A DNA stretch of 63,400 bases from Actinomycetes bacterium. GTDB lineage: Bacteria; Auribacterota; JAJCYG01. Location: contig JAJCYG010000070.1 of the NCBI GenBank assembly GCA_029263055.1, positions 1-63,400 of the forward strand, in the 5' to 3' direction. Under the pieces are notes generated by a model. That model had not been told where the DNA came from and did no database searches. It saw only the letters and a list, made by a program, of their open reading frames with translations. Both the position numbers and the translations under genes were made by a program. Of the stretch, positions 6,386 through 16,615 are shown piece after piece. Every line of letters starts with the position of its first letter. Positions within the stretch are counted from its first letter, which is position 1.

Positions 6386-8991
6386 ATATTTCAAGCATAC
6401 TGTTGCACATACAGCCTGACTATAAAAAAGAAATTGAAACTGATTTGCTTTTAACTAAAGAGATTCAGATTGAAAAGTCTCTAGAAGACAGGCTTGCTTT
6501 AACTTTAGAGAGCCCTGATCTGAATCGTTCTACTGAGATATGGGCTTATTTAGAGCGTCTTGAAGGTGTTGAGAGTGTCACTATGGCTTATTGCCATTTT
6601 GATGATTTGGTTGAAGAAAAAAAGAGTGCTTCGTTTTTGGAAAAAGAAGTGACTCGTCGAGAATTTATTCGAAAAACAGCGGCAGCAGCTGCTTTGGCTA
6701 TTTTATTTGGTCAGCTGGCGACAAAGGGGCATGCTGCTTCGGCTGAATCTTCAAATGGGCTCGAAGTTGGAAGTGATAGCTCTGTTAATTGGCAAAAAGG
6801 GGTTTGTCGTTTTTGTGGTGTTGGATGTGGTGTGATGCTGGGTACCCGTGGTGGCCGCGTGGTCGCGATTCAAGGGGATAAAAAGAGTCCAGTTAATAAG
6901 GGATTGCTTTGTGTGAAGGGGTATTATTCACCTAAAATTCTTTACGGAGATGACCGTCTCACAAAACCTTTAGTTCGAAAAAATGGAAAGATGGTTCCTG
7001 TTAGTTGGGATGAAGCGCTTGATTTAGTTGCAAGTAAATTTAAAGGTCTTGTGGATCAACATGGTCCTGATGCTGTCTCAATGTATGGTTCGGGTCAATG
7101 GACCATACAAGAAGGTTACGCGGCTTTAAAATTTATGAAAGGGGGGATTGGCACAAACAATTTAGAAGCCAATGCCCGTTTATGTATGGCAAGCGCTGTG
7201 ACCGGTTTTATGACCTCTTTTGGTTCAGATGAACCGATGGGTTGTTATGATGATTTGGATATAGCTGATACCTTCTTTTTTTGGGGAAATAACTCTGCTG
7301 AAATGCATCCGATTCTCTTTTCTCGGATTGTCGATCGTCGGTCAAAGGGAGATGACATTACGTTAATTGACTTAGCCACACGTAAAACCCGCACTACGCA
7401 TTTGTCAGACATTCATGTCAGTATGAATCCGCAATCTGATTTGGCTTTAGCCAACTCTATTGCCCATATTATTATTCGAGATAAAAAATGGGATCCTGAA
7501 TTTGTTAAAAAACATGTTGTCTTTAAAAAAGGAAAGACAAATATTGGTTATGTCTTAGAAGATAACTTTAAATTTAAAGACAAACCTCAGTTGATTGAGT
7601 TTGACGAGTATAAAGAGTTTCTAAAAGATTATGCCCCTGAAAAAGTCGCTTCTTTAATTGGAACCACACCCGAACAAATTGAAGGATTGGCAAATTATTT
7701 TAAAGATTCTAAAAAGAAAATTGTCTCCTTATGGTGTATGGGTGTCAACCAACATACACGTGGCACATGGATGAACAATTTAATTTATAACTTGCACTTG
7801 TTAACGGGTCAAATCTGTAAGCCAGGCTCGACAGCTCTTTCATTAACAGGCCAGCCTTCTGCTTGTGGAACGGTTCGCGAAGTAGGTGTGGTGACCAACC
7901 GACTTCCTTCGGCGCACGTGGTAACCAATCCAAAACACCGAGAGAAAGTGGCTAAAATGTGGGGTGTGCCCGTTGAAAAGATTTCTCCAACTCCGACCTA
8001 TCATGCGGTTGAAATGTTTCGTGCTTTGGGTAGAGGTGATGTTAAAGCAATGTGGATTAGTACGACCAATCCGTTTCAAACCATTCCCAACTTAGAGCGT
8101 TTTGAAAAAGGGTTAAAAAAGAATAAGCCATTTATTGTTGTCTCAGATGTTTATCCGACAGCATCAACGAAATTTGCTGATGTGATCTTACCCTCCTCGC
8201 TGTGGGTTGAAAAAGAAGGTTGTTTTGGTAACACAGAACGCCGCACCCAGTTTTTTCCTAAGATGGTTGATCCTCCAGGTGATGCCAAATCAGATGTGTG
8301 GCAAATTGTGGAAGTGGCAAAAAGAATGGGGTATGGAAAACTCTTTCAATTTAATCCAGACAAATTGGAAGAAGAGATTTTTGAAGAGTATCGAACTTTT
8401 ACTTTGGGAACAGGAAAAGATGTCGGGCCTTATGAGTTGTATCAAAAAGAACGGGGTTTAAGATGGCCTGTTATTGATGGTAAAGAGACAAAATATCGTT
8501 ATGTCGAAGGAGAAGATCCTTATGTAAAACCAGGTGAAGGGATCAAGTTTTATAAAAACAAAAAAGATAATGGACGAGCGGTGATATGGGCACGTCCTTA
8601 TGAGCCTCCTGCAGAAGTGCCAGATAAAGAGTATCCTTTTTGGCTCTGTACAGGACGCGTGTTAGAGCATTGGCATACAGGAACGTTGACACGTAGGGTT
8701 CCTGAATTGCATAAAAGTGTGCCTGAAGCGTATGTTGAAATTCATCCTTTAGATGCAGAGAAGCAAGGAATTGTTTCAGGGGATAAAGTACGCTTGATCA
8801 GTCGACGCGGCCATTTGGAACTAACCGCAGATGTTTCGTATTCGGGAAGAGCTTTGTCGCAACGAGGAATGGTTTTTGTTCCTTTTTTTGATGAAGCTAA
8901 ATTAATTAATTTTGTGACGCTAGATTCGATGTGTCCTATTTCAAAGGAGCCAGATTACAAAAAATGCGCAATCAAAATAGAAAAGGTTTAA
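6382..8991 (+). CDS. napA: Periplasmic nitrate reductase NapA with an N-terminal NapD-like domain
   Basis: An 869-residue DMSO-reductase-family enzyme reducing nitrate to nitrite at a Mo-bis-MGD site. Residues 1-80 look like NapD, the chaperone that binds the NapA signal (MNISSILLHIQP start and a ferredoxin-like pattern through VESVTMAY). The twin-arginine motif TRREFIRK is at 91-98, followed by a hydrophobic stretch and GHAAS. The [4Fe-4S] cysteines are C122, C125, C129 and C157. The Mo-ligand cysteine is C248 in ARLCMASAV. GCYDDLDIAD, WGNNSAEMHP and the C-terminal GRVLEHWHTGTLTRRVPEL are typical of NapA. A signal sequence placed after an 80-residue domain is odd. ATGA overlap with mobA; napB follows. 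Confidence 0.93.
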   Translation: MNISSILLHIQPDYKKEIETDLLLTKEIQIEKSLEDRLALTLESPDLNRSTEIWAYLERLEGVESVTMAYCHFDDLVEEKKSASFLEKEVTRREFIRKTAAAAALAILFGQLATKGHAASAESSNGLEVGSDSSVNWQKGVCRFCGVGCGVMLGTRGGRVVAIQGDKKSPVNKGLLCVKGYYSPKILYGDDRLTKPLVRKNGKMVPVSWDEALDLVASKFKGLVDQHGPDAVSMYGSGQWTIQEGYAALKFMKGGIGTNNLEANARLCMASAVTGFMTSFGSDEPMGCYDDLDIADTFFFWGNNSAEMHPILFSRIVDRRSKGDDITLIDLATRKTRTTHLSDIHVSMNPQSDLALANSIAHIIIRDKKWDPEFVKKHVVFKKGKTNIGYVLEDNFKFKDKPQLIEFDEYKEFLKDYAPEKVASLIGTTPEQIEGLANYFKDSKKKIVSLWCMGVNQHTRGTWMNNLIYNLHLLTGQICKPGSTALSLTGQPSACGTVREVGVVTNRLPSAHVVTNPKHREKVAKMWGVPVEKISPTPTYHAVEMFRALGRGDVKAMWISTTNPFQTIPNLERFEKGLKKNKPFIVVSDVYPTASTKFADVILPSSLWVEKEGCFGNTERRTQFFPKMVDPPGDAKSDVWQIVEVAKRMGYGKLFQFNPDKLEEEIFEEYRTFTLGTGKDVGPYELYQKERGLRWPVIDGKETKYRYVEGEDPYVKPGEGIKFYKNKKDNGRAVIWARPYEPPAEVPDKEYPFWLCTGRVLEHWHTGTLTRRVPELHKSVPEAYVEIHPLDAEKQGIVSGDKVRLISRRGHLELTADVSYSGRALSQRGMVFVPFFDEAKLINFVTLDSMCPISKEPDYKKCAIKIEKV

Positions 8992-9320
8992 TACCATTTA
9001 TTGTGTTGTCTCTCTTTTTTGCACAGGGGTCTGTTTTTGCTAGTGGAAAACAATCTGTAAATGATTTACAGGCCTATAGAGGGGCTCCTCCAACTATTCC
9101 GCATAATGTTCGAGAGTTAGGCAGAAAAAAGTGTCTCTCATGTCATTTTCGTGGTTTGGACTTAGGCATAAAGGGGGGAGAAGCGTATAAAACGCCTCAT
9201 CCAGAAAGAGCAAACTGCTTGCAATGTCATTTGCCTCAAAAAGAGACGGAGTTGTTTAAAGAAAATAAGTTTGTTCCCTTAAAACCTAAGAAAAAAACCT
9301 TCTTTGAAAAGAAAGATTAA
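8964..9320 (+). CDS. napB: Di-haem cytochrome c NapB
   Basis: A 118-residue periplasmic electron-transfer subunit of nitrate reductase. It has a signal peptide (MRNQNRKG then a hydrophobic run to SVFA) and two haem sites, CLSCH at residues 57-61 and CLQCH at 85-89. The NapB signature AYRGAPPTIPH precedes the first and KTPHPERANC the second. I place the start at the ATG inside the napA end because it gives a clean signal peptide; a longer reading from 8931 would add 11 residues before it. NapC, NapG and NapH are absent, so the electron donor is encoded elsewhere. Confidence 0.9.
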   Translation: MRNQNRKGLIPFIVLSLFFAQGSVFASGKQSVNDLQAYRGAPPTIPHNVRELGRKKCLSCHFRGLDLGIKGGEAYKTPHPERANCLQCHLPQKETELFKENKFVPLKPKKKTFFEKKD

Positions 9321-9321
9321 T

Positions 9322-10539
9322 ATGAGTTTTTGTTTAAAATCGCTACTTCCAAAGTTTATTGAAGAGCCGTATCGAATATTTTTTCCAATAGGTATTTTGA
9401 TGGGACTCTTAGGTGTGGGTCATTGGATGTTTCATCATCTTGGATGGACGTCTAATTATTTAAGTTTTCAACATGCCTCGATTCAGATACAACTCTTCAT
9501 GTATTGTTTTGTGGCTGGATTTTTATTAACAGCCATGCCTAAAATACTGATGTCTTCTGCTTGTACGCCAATTGAATTTTCTTATTTCTTTATTCTTATA
9601 CTTCTTTCAATACTATTTGAGTTTTTTCTTATTTGGGTGGGTGTTCAGGTCTGTTTTATTTTAGGTATTATTGGATTGCATGTTTTTATTTTAAACCGTC
9701 GAGATAGTCGAAGTGCGCCACTCCCTCCACCTTTTGTGCTTATTTTCTTTGGATTTATTAATGCTGTTTTAGGAGCGACTATTTTGTTGTTCTATCAATT
9801 AAGTTGGATCCCTTCATGGGGAATGAGCCTAGGCCGACAGATGTTTCAACTTGGATTTTTACTCTCTATTGTGATGGGCATTGGTGGGTTTATGGCGCCG
9901 CGGTTTATGGGCTATTTCAGTTCTAGTGTGATCCAGCTTGATAAAGATCCCGCACAAAAAGCAGCCTTACAAAGAAAAGAGGTTCAATTTCACGTTTTGG
10001 TGGGGCTGGTTCTCTTTTTTAGTTTTTGGATGGATGCTTTTGGATACGGTCGATTTGGTTCATTGATCCGAGCGCTTTTTGTGAGTGCTCAAATACTTTA
10101 TACCACTCAAATATATCGTCCTCTTCCGACAAAAAATATATTTAATTTATTGTTGTCTATTTCTTTCTGGAATCTTTTGATTGGTTTGTGGGGTGTTTTT
10201 ATTTTTCCTGAGTATCACATGGCTTTCAAACATTTTATTTTTATTGGGAGTTTAAGCCTGATGACATTAGTTGTTTCGACGAAGGTGATTTGTTCTCATG
10301 CTGGGCTCGAGTCTTATTTCCATGAAAAAATGATTTCCTTATATATTTTGGGAATTGCTGTTTTAACGGCTCTAGGTTTTCGTTTTTGCGCTGATTTTGA
10401 TCCCGACAAATATATGTCCTTTATTTTTTACTCTTCCACAATTTGGGTGTTAGGGGTTTTGATTTGGTTTTTAACGATCCTGCCTAAACTTTTTATCTTT
10501 TCTAAAAGAGAAGGAGGTTGTCCTAAAAAAAGAGGTTAG
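9322..10539 (+). CDS. nnrS: NnrS family haem-copper membrane protein
   Basis: About 405 residues with roughly 12 hydrophobic segments. The N-terminal EEPYRIFFPIGILMGLLGVG, the HASIQIQLFMYCFVAGFLLTAMPK stretch (read as two adjoining motifs) and GIGGFMAPRFMGY are the NnrS pattern with its conserved histidines. NnrS proteins lessen nitrosative stress and appear with nitrate or nitrite respiration, which agrees with position at the end of the Nap operon. The ATG two bases after napB is preferred; a TTG 18 bases earlier is also open. A terminator hairpin follows. Confidence 0.85.
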   Translation: MSFCLKSLLPKFIEEPYRIFFPIGILMGLLGVGHWMFHHLGWTSNYLSFQHASIQIQLFMYCFVAGFLLTAMPKILMSSACTPIEFSYFFILILLSILFEFFLIWVGVQVCFILGIIGLHVFILNRRDSRSAPLPPPFVLIFFGFINAVLGATILLFYQLSWIPSWGMSLGRQMFQLGFLLSIVMGIGGFMAPRFMGYFSSSVIQLDKDPAQKAALQRKEVQFHVLVGLVLFFSFWMDAFGYGRFGSLIRALFVSAQILYTTQIYRPLPTKNIFNLLLSISFWNLLIGLWGVFIFPEYHMAFKHFIFIGSLSLMTLVVSTKVICSHAGLESYFHEKMISLYILGIAVLTALGFRFCADFDPDKYMSFIFYSSTIWVLGVLIWFLTILPKLFIFSKREGGCPKKRG

Positions 10540-10540
10540 G

Positions 10541-10566
10541 ACCTATCTTTTTTGATAGGTTTTTAT
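10541..10566 (+). terminator. Rho-independent terminator after nnrS
   Basis: ACCTATC, six T, GATAGGT, then TTTTATT gives a 7-bp stem with a T-rich tail two bases after the nnrS stop. The stop codon of the convergent ferritin-like gene falls inside the stem. A second hairpin, GTCCTAA/TTAGGAC (10520-10542), overlaps the first and could serve the opposite strand. Confidence 0.65.
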
Positions 10567-11205
10567 TGCTTCTTTTAAGTAAGGCAATTCTGAATTTAAA
10601 TATTCATGGTGATTGGCAAAAGAGGGAATGATGCGGTCAATCCTCTTAAGAAAAGGTGTTTGAACCGCTTTATAAAATCGATGTAAAAAAGGGAAAATCA
10701 AGTCATCTTCCATTTTTTCTAGTTTATCCACGAAAATCAAAGCCTTTTCAAGACTAACTAAAGCAGGTTGAGAGAGTTGATGTTGAATCGATTGAATCAG
10801 CTTGGTTGCTGGATCAAGTTTATCTTGTTCGAGTAGTTTGACGTTATTCCACAGATTAAGCCTAGCCACTTCAACTTTGACAATTCTTAAAATTTCAGAG
10901 TGAGCTTCTTCTTGATAGGAGAGTGTTTTAAAAAACTTTCTTACTTCTGGAATGTGAGTAAATTTTTCCATTAAATTAAAGTAAATAGACGAAATCTGTG
11001 ATTCAAAATGGATTAATACATTTAATTGATCTGTAACCTGTTTTTGAACAGGCTCTAAAATAGGGGGAATGTTTTTACTCAAAACCTCTAGAAAAGTTGT
11101 TTCTTTAGGTGCTTTTAAGACATCGTAGAAGGTTTGCCATCCATATCCTTGAATCGCAATAATGGGGTGTCTTAAAATATCCTTTTTTCCTATAAGCCCG
11201 CGCAT
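10543..11205 (-). CDS. Ferritin-like/rubrerythrin-type protein
   Basis: A 220-residue, mostly helical protein. ESQISSIYFNLMEKF and SYQEEAHSEIL form the helix-borne glutamate and EExxH pattern of the ferritin-like di-iron fold, and KMEDDLIFPFLHRF is a later helix. Iron storage, peroxide reduction or an unrelated di-iron oxygenase function are all possible; no rubredoxin CxxC is present. The start has an AAAGG ribosome site 7 bases upstream. It diverges from the radical SAM gene at 11281 across operator site 3. Confidence 0.6.
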   Translation of the reverse strand: MRGLIGKKDILRHPIIAIQGYGWQTFYDVLKAPKETTFLEVLSKNIPPILEPVQKQVTDQLNVLIHFESQISSIYFNLMEKFTHIPEVRKFFKTLSYQEEAHSEILRIVKVEVARLNLWNNVKLLEQDKLDPATKLIQSIQHQLSQPALVSLEKALIFVDKLEKMEDDLIFPFLHRFYKAVQTPFLKRIDRIIPSFANHHEYLNSELPYLKEAIKTYQKR

Positions 11206-11256
11206 AATTTTACCTTTCTTTAATTTAATGTACCATTTTATTGCTGAAGCTGCTAA

Positions 11257-11278
11257 AATAAGACAAAAAGGTATTAAA
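11257..11278. promoter_or_regulatory. Inverted-repeat operator site 3
   Basis: AATAAGAC, spacer AAAAAG, GTATTAAA. The left arm is exact and the right arm has a C-to-A change. It ends two bases before the ATG of the radical SAM gene at 11281, so binding would cover its transcription or translation start; it also lies upstream of the divergent ferritin-like gene. Confidence 0.65.
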
Positions 11279-11280
11279 AT

Positions 11281-11916
11281 ATGACTTCAACATCAGTTTA
11301 TAGCTTAGATCAGTTTCTTTATATTAATTTAACGAATAGGTGTACCAGCCGGTGCCAGTTTTGTCCTGTTGGAAAAGATGAGTCATTAGAAGTGGATGGG
11401 TATGATCTGGAGCTTGCTAAGGAACCTTCCAGTGAAGAGATTCTGACAGCTGTTGATAACTTTATAGAAAATTACTTTATTCCCGAAGAGGTTGTTTTTT
11501 GCGGCTATGGTGAGCCGACTATCAGATTGAAAGAGCTTATAGAGATCTCTAAGGCTCTAAAAGAGAAGGGCCTGAAGATCCGTTTAAATACAAATGGACA
11601 TGGGAACTTGATTCACAAACGTAATATTGTTCCTGACTTAAAAGGGCTTATTGATGAGGTTCGAATTAGTTTAAATGCAAGTAATTCTCAAGATTATAAG
11701 CGGATCACAAAATCTAAATTTGACGAGGATGTTTATTCATTTGTGAAATTATTTGTTCTTGAATGCAAAAAAGTTATTCCACGTGTTTTAGTTTCATGTG
11801 TTGAATTTAAAGGTTTGGATGTTGCTTCGATCAAAGAAGTGGCTGAAAAGGAATTGGGTGTGCCCCTGATGTGTCGTGAACAAGACAAGCAGGGTCTTCC
11901 GCAAGAAATCATCTAA
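11281..11916 (+). CDS. TatD-linked type radical SAM protein
   Basis: A short (211 residues) radical SAM protein with the cluster C21, C25, C28 (CTSRCQFC) after YINLTNR, then EEVVFCGYGEPTIRL and IRLNTNG. These match the family named for frequent linkage to TatD nucleases. No tatD is next to it here. There is no auxiliary cluster domain. The start codon follows operator site 3 almost directly. The substrate of the family is not known to me. Confidence 0.8.
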   Translation: MTSTSVYSLDQFLYINLTNRCTSRCQFCPVGKDESLEVDGYDLELAKEPSSEEILTAVDNFIENYFIPEEVVFCGYGEPTIRLKELIEISKALKEKGLKIRLNTNGHGNLIHKRNIVPDLKGLIDEVRISLNASNSQDYKRITKSKFDEDVYSFVKLFVLECKKVIPRVLVSCVEFKGLDVASIKEVAEKELGVPLMCREQDKQGLPQEII

Positions 11917-11925
11917 AAATCTTAA

Positions 11926-11947
11926 AAAAAGACTGTAAAGTCTTAAT
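11926..11947. promoter_or_regulatory. Inverted-repeat operator site 4, upstream of nifJ
   Basis: AAAAAGAC, spacer TGTAAA, GTCTTAAT. It overlaps the expected -35 position of an extended -10 promoter (TGTGATAAA at 11951-11959) that lies 12 bases before the nifJ ATG. Confidence 0.7.
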
Positions 11948-11950
11948 ATT

Positions 11951-11959
11951 TGTGATAAA
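11951..11959 (+). promoter_or_regulatory. Extended -10 element of nifJ
   Basis: TGT plus GATAAA with 12 bases to the ATG predicts a leader of only about five bases. No Shine-Dalgarno is present in CTTTTTCCCAAT. Operator site 4 occupies the -35 region. Confidence 0.45.
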
Positions 11960-11971
11960 CTTTTTCCCAAT

Positions 11972-14900
11972 ATGAAGCCGTTAAAAAGTACTTTAGATGG
12001 GAATGAAGCTGCTGCGTTTGTTGCTTATAAGACAAGCGAAGTGATTGCTATTTATCCGATTACTCCCTCATCTCCTATGGGAGAACTCTCTGATACATGG
12101 GCTTCACAAGATAAAAAGAACCTCTGGGGGTCAGTCCCTTTTGTGCAAGAAATGCAATCTGAAGGGGGAGCGGCTGGGACCATTCATGGTTCTCTCCAGG
12201 CAGGTTCCTTAACCACGACATTTACAGCCAGTCAAGGGCTTCTCTTGATGATTCCAAATATGTTTAAGATTGCTGGAGAATTAACGGCAACTGTGTTTCA
12301 TGTTGCTTCTCGTTCTTTAGCTGCCCAAGCATTGTCGATTTTTGGCGACCACAGTGATGTGATGACAGCCCGTACAACAGGATGGGCCATGTTGTTTTCT
12401 AATTCGGTTCAAGAAGTAATGGATCTAGCCTTGATTTCTCAAGCCTCAACTTTAGAAGGGCGTGTTCCCTTTCTTCATATTTTTGATGGATTTCGAACAT
12501 CACATGAAATTTCAAAAATAGAGATGTTAGAAGAATCGGTCATTCGAAACATGATTTCCGATGAATTAGTTCAAGCGCATCGAGCAAGAGGCTTGTCGCC
12601 TGAGCATCCTTTTATTCGTGGAACAGCACAGAATCCAGATGTCTATTTTCAAGCGCGTGAATCTGTGAACCGCTATTACAATGCTCTTCCAGAATTAGTG
12701 CAGAAGCAGATGGATCTTTTCGCCGAGCAGACCGGTCGAGCCTATCACTTGTTTGATTATGTCGGGGATTCAGAGCCTGAAAGAATATTAATTATGATGG
12801 GGTCGGGCTGTGAAACAGTTGATGAAACAATCCAAGTCTTAAGAGGGCAGGGAGAAAAAGTCGGCGTTGTTAAAATTCGATTATATCGTCCTTTTTCCGT
12901 TAAACATTTTGTGGATGCGATACCAAAGACAACAAAGAAAATCGCTGTTTTAGACCGAACAAAAGAACCAGGTGCTTTAGGCGAGCCGCTTTATATGGAT
13001 GTTGTGGGAGCTTTGGCCGAAGCTTGGACTGATTCGAATGCCCCTAAAGTTATTGGTGGAAGATATGGTTTGAGCTCTAAAGAGTTTACACCTTCAATGG
13101 TCAAGTCTGTTTTAGAAGAGCTCAAAAAAGAGAAACCAAAGAACCATTTTACGATTGGTATTAACGATGACTTGACTCATACCAGTCTAGAATTTGATTC
13201 GACTTTTATCACAGAAAGCAAAGAGAATGTTCGGGCTGTTTTTTGGGGGCTTGGTTCTGATGGAACAGTGGGTGCCAATAAAAACAGTATTAAGATTATT
13301 GGAGAAGAGACACCTCTTTTTGCCCAAGGTTATTTTGTTTATGATTCTAAAAAATCAGGGGCTGTGACGGTTTCTCATCTTCGTTTTGGAAAAAACCCGA
13401 TTCAGAGTACTTATCTTATCGAGAGTGCCAGTTTTATTGCGGTTCATCAGTTTGGGTTTTTGTTTCGTTATCCTGTGTTGGAACCGATAGAAAAAGGAGG
13501 CGTTTTTCTTTTAAATGCGCCTTATCCAGCAGACCAAGTTTGGGGAGAGCTTCCTGAAGAGATTCAAAAAATAATCATAGAAAAAGAACTTCAATTTTAT
13601 GTGATTGATGCTTATAAAGTGGCTGAAGAATCAGGGATGGGAAATCGAATCAATACGATCATGCAAACCTGTTTTTTTGCGATTAGTCAAGTGTTGCCCA
13701 AAGATGAGGCCATTACAAAGATCAAACAAGCCATTGAGAAAACATATGGAAAAAGAGGCCAGTCTGTCGTTGATAAAAACAATAAAGCGGTTGATATTGC
13801 TCTTTCTCATTTAGCGTTAGTTAATACACCTGATCAGAGTAGCTCTGATCATAAGTTGCTTTTACCTGTGGCAAAAGGTGCGCCTGAGTTTGTTCAAAAG
13901 GTAACCGCAGAAATGTTAGCTCGACGAGGAGATCTGTTGCCTGTGAGTGCGTTACCTGATGATGGAACCTATCCTTCTGGAACCGCTCGATGGGAAAAAC
14001 GTAATATTGGTTTAGAAGTACCGGTCTGGGAAGAGGATCTCTGTATTCAGTGTGGAAAGTGTGTCATGGTTTGTCCTCATTCTGTGATTCGAACAAAAGT
14101 GGTTGATAAAGAGCATCTCAAAGGAGCCCCTATTTCATTTAAAACCGCTGAACCAAAATGGAAAGAGTTTTCAGAAAAAGAATTCACATTACAAGTGGCA
14201 GTTGAAGATTGTACGGGCTGTCAATTATGTGTGGAGGTTTGTCCTGTTAAAGATAAATCTCAAGTCAAACGCAAAGCAATTAACATGCAACCTCAACTTC
14301 CACTCAAAGAAGAAGGAATTAAAAACTGGGATTTCTTTATGAATCTTCCAGAGGTTAAAGAACCTTTTATTTTTGATAAACCAAATACAAAAAATGTTCA
14401 GTTGTTAGAGCCGTTGTTTGAATTTTCTGGAGCGTGTGCGGGTTGTGGAGAAACGCCTTATATTCGATTGATGACGCAAATGTTTGGTGACAGAGCTGTT
14501 GTGGCTAATGCAACAGGCTGTTCTAGTATTTATGGTGGGAATCTTCCTACCACTCCTTGGACCAAAAACAAAGAGGGTAAAGGCCCTGCTTGGAGTAACT
14601 CATTATTTGAGGACAATGCTGAGTTTGGTTTGGGAATGCGTTTAGCATTAAGCAAACAACGCCAACATGCATTAGAACTTTTAGAAGATCAAGAAGAATT
14701 GATTGGTTCTCAATTAATTGGAGATATTCTTAAAGCAGATCAAACCACTTCTGAGGGAATTCAAAAACAGAGAAAAAATGTTGAACAACTAAAAAAGAAA
14801 ATAGAGGATCAAACAGATCCGCTTCTTCGCGATTTATACAGCTTGTCTGATCAGTTGGTGAAAAAATCAGTTTGGATTATTGGTGGAGATGGCTGGGCCT

Positions 14901-15532
14901 ATGATATTGGATACGGGGGATTAGATCATGTTCTAGCCGTTGGCTTGGATGTGAATATTTTAGTTTTGGATACAGAAGTTTATTCTAATACGGGGGGGCA
15001 AGCATCAAAAGCAACACCGGTGGGTGCGGTTGCTAAATTTGCTACAGCTGGAAAAGAGAGTCCAAAGAAAGATTTGGGTCTTTTGGCTATGGATTATCGA
15101 AACGTTTACGTGGCTCAAATTGCTATGGGATCTAATGATAATCACACTGTTAAAGCTTTTGCTGAGGCTGAATCGTATAAAGGTCCTTCGTTACTTATTG
15201 CCTATACCCAGTGTATTGCTCATGGAATTGATATGACCAAAGGAATGAACCAACAAAAATTAGCTGTAGATAGCGGGCATTGGCCTTTATTTCGTTATGA
15301 TCCCCGTTTAGAAGATGAGGGGAAAAATCCTTTTCAATTAGATTCTCAAAAACCAAGAATTCCATTAAAAGAGTATATGCTTAATGAAGCTCGTTATAGA
15401 ATGTTGTGGCAGTCTGATCCTAAAAGAGCTGAAATGCTTTTAAAACAAAAAGAAGACTTTACTCAAAAACATTGGAATTATTTAGAACATCTTTCAAAGG
15501 GTAATGGAAAACGTTCACAAGGTGCTTTATGA
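11972..15532 (+). CDS. nifJ: Pyruvate:ferredoxin (flavodoxin) oxidoreductase
   Basis: A 1186-residue single-chain enzyme that oxidises pyruvate to acetyl-CoA and passes electrons to ferredoxin or flavodoxin. Domains in order: the pyrimidine-binding domain ([20 protein letters not shown]), the CoA-binding and gamma domains, two ferredoxin-type clusters ([16 protein letters not shown] and [14 protein letters not shown]), the extra cluster near [11 protein letters not shown], and the TPP domain ([17 protein letters not shown] and [13 protein letters not shown]). Length is normal for bacterial NifJ. It overlaps the following PyrD-like gene by 4 bases. Oxygen-sensitive chemistry of this kind fits its place in the putative regulon. 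Confidence 0.95.
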   Translation: MKPLKSTLDGNEAAAFVAYKTSEVIAIYPITPSSPMGELSDTWASQDKKNLWGSVPFVQEMQSEGGAAGTIHGSLQAGSLTTTFTASQGLLLMIPNMFKIAGELTATVFHVASRSLAAQALSIFGDHSDVMTARTTGWAMLFSNSVQEVMDLALISQASTLEGRVPFLHIFDGFRTSHEISKIEMLEESVIRNMISDELVQAHRARGLSPEHPFIRGTAQNPDVYFQARESVNRYYNALPELVQKQMDLFAEQTGRAYHLFDYVGDSEPERILIMMGSGCETVDETIQVLRGQGEKVGVVKIRLYRPFSVKHFVDAIPKTTKKIAVLDRTKEPGALGEPLYMDVVGALAEAWTDSNAPKVIGGRYGLSSKEFTPSMVKSVLEELKKEKPKNHFTIGINDDLTHTSLEFDSTFITESKENVRAVFWGLGSDGTVGANKNSIKIIGEETPLFAQGYFVYDSKKSGAVTVSHLRFGKNPIQSTYLIESASFIAVHQFGFLFRYPVLEPIEKGGVFLLNAPYPADQVWGELPEEIQKIIIEKELQFYVIDAYKVAEESGMGNRINTIMQTCFFAISQVLPKDEAITKIKQAIEKTYGKRGQSVVDKNNKAVDIALSHLALVNTPDQSSSDHKLLLPVAKGAPEFVQKVTAEMLARRGDLLPVSALPDDGTYPSGTARWEKRNIGLEVPVWEEDLCIQCGKCVMVCPHSVIRTKVVDKEHLKGAPISFKTAEPKWKEFSEKEFTLQVAVEDCTGCQLCVEVCPVKDKSQVKRKAINMQPQLPLKEEGIKNWDFFMNLPEVKEPFIFDKPNTKNVQLLEPLFEFSGACAGCGETPYIRLMTQMFGDRAVVANATGCSSIYGGNLPTTPWTKNKEGKGPAWSNSLFEDNAEFGLGMRLALSKQRQHALELLEDQEELIGSQLIGDILKADQTTSEGIQKQRKNVEQLKKKIEDQTDPLLRDLYSLSDQLVKKSVWIIGGDGWAYDIGYGGLDHVLAVGLDVNILVLDTEVYSNTGGQASKATPVGAVAKFATAGKESPKKDLGLLAMDYRNVYVAQIAMGSNDNHTVKAFAEAESYKGPSLLIAYTQCIAHGIDMTKGMNQQKLAVDSGHWPLFRYDPRLEDEGKNPFQLDSQKPRIPLKEYMLNEARYRMLWQSDPKRAEMLLKQKEDFTQKHWNYLEHLSKGNGKRSQGAL

Positions 15533-16542
15533 ATCTAAAGACAACTTATTTAGGACTTGAATTAAAACATCCTTTAATGGCATCTGCTTCGCCTCTTTCA
15601 AAAACAGCGGATCAAATCAAATTACTAGAAGAGGCTGGGGCGGCAGCTGTGGTGATGCACTCTTTATTTGAAGAGCAACTTACTTTAGAAGAACAACAAC
15701 TCGACAATACATTGAACTATGGAACAGAAAGTAGTGGAGAAGCCTTAAGTTATTTTCCTGAACTAGGAAGTTTTAATATTGGTCCAGATGAATATCTGGA
15801 GCAGATAGCTTTAGCTAAAAAGAGTGTCGATGTTCCTGTGATTGCGAGTCTCAATGGAGTGACAACAGGTTGGTGGATTGATTACGCCAAGAAAATCGAA
15901 GAAGCAGGGGCAGATGCCTTAGAGTTAAATGTTTATTATATTCCAAATCGAATTGATCAATCAGGATCTGAAGTCGAAGAACTTTATTTAGATGTTCTAA
16001 GAGAAGTAAAAAGAGGTGTTTCAATTCCCATTGCAATGAAATTAAGTCCTTTTTTTAGTTCGACGCCTAATATGGCTTATAAGCTAAGTAAAGAAGGGGC
16101 CGACGGACTGGTTTTGTTTAATCGATTCTACCAACCTGATCTTGACTTGGAAAAACTAGAGGTGGTTCCCAACTTAATCTTAAGTTCATCTTATGAAATG
16201 CGACTTCCGTTATTATGGATTGCAGTGCTTTTTGGCAAAGTCAAAACAGATTTTGCTTTAACAACCGGAATTCACAATCACCTTGATGTTTTAAAGGCAA
16301 TGATGGTGGGGGCTAATGTGGCAATGATGACTTCAGAAATGCTTTCAAAAGGAAGAGGGCGGTTTAAAGAGATTCTTCATGAAATGGCTCAATGGATGGA
16401 AGAACATGAATATGACTCTGTAGAACAGATGCGCGGAAGCATGAGCCAAAAAAATGTGGCGGATCCCTCAGCCTTTAAACGAGCCAACTATATGAAGATG
16501 CTCGCTTCTTTTCGCCCTGATCCCAATAGCCAACTCCCTTAA
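15529..16542 (+). CDS. Dihydroorotate dehydrogenase-like flavoprotein
   Basis: A 337-residue TIM-barrel protein of the PyrD-like group, starting [61 protein letters not shown] and [15 protein letters not shown] are FMN-barrel motifs. The 4-base overlap with nifJ matches a frequent gene pair in anaerobes, where this protein may pass electrons to or from the PFOR system or make orotate. Which of these applies cannot be told from sequence alone. Confidence 0.85.
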   Translation: MNLKTTYLGLELKHPLMASASPLSKTADQIKLLEEAGAAAVVMHSLFEEQLTLEEQQLDNTLNYGTESSGEALSYFPELGSFNIGPDEYLEQIALAKKSVDVPVIASLNGVTTGWWIDYAKKIEEAGADALELNVYYIPNRIDQSGSEVEELYLDVLREVKRGVSIPIAMKLSPFFSSTPNMAYKLSKEGADGLVLFNRFYQPDLDLEKLEVVPNLILSSSYEMRLPLLWIAVLFGKVKTDFALTTGIHNHLDVLKAMMVGANVAMMTSEMLSKGRGRFKEILHEMAQWMEEHEYDSVEQMRGSMSQKNVADPSAFKRANYMKMLASFRPDPNSQLP

Positions 16543-16601
16543 AAGTTCAATTATTTCTATCTAAGTCTTTTCTAAAGAATGCATAATCTGTCGTTTTCAT
16601 T

Positions 16602-16607
16602 TAGAAT
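16602..16607 (+). promoter_or_regulatory. -10 box of the Ca-type ATPase gene, implying a leaderless mRNA
   Basis: TAGAAT ends 8 bases before the ATG, so transcription should begin at or next to the start codon. No Shine-Dalgarno is visible. The -35 region (around 16579-16585) is poor. Confidence 0.45.
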
Positions 16608-16615
16608 AAGAGTTG

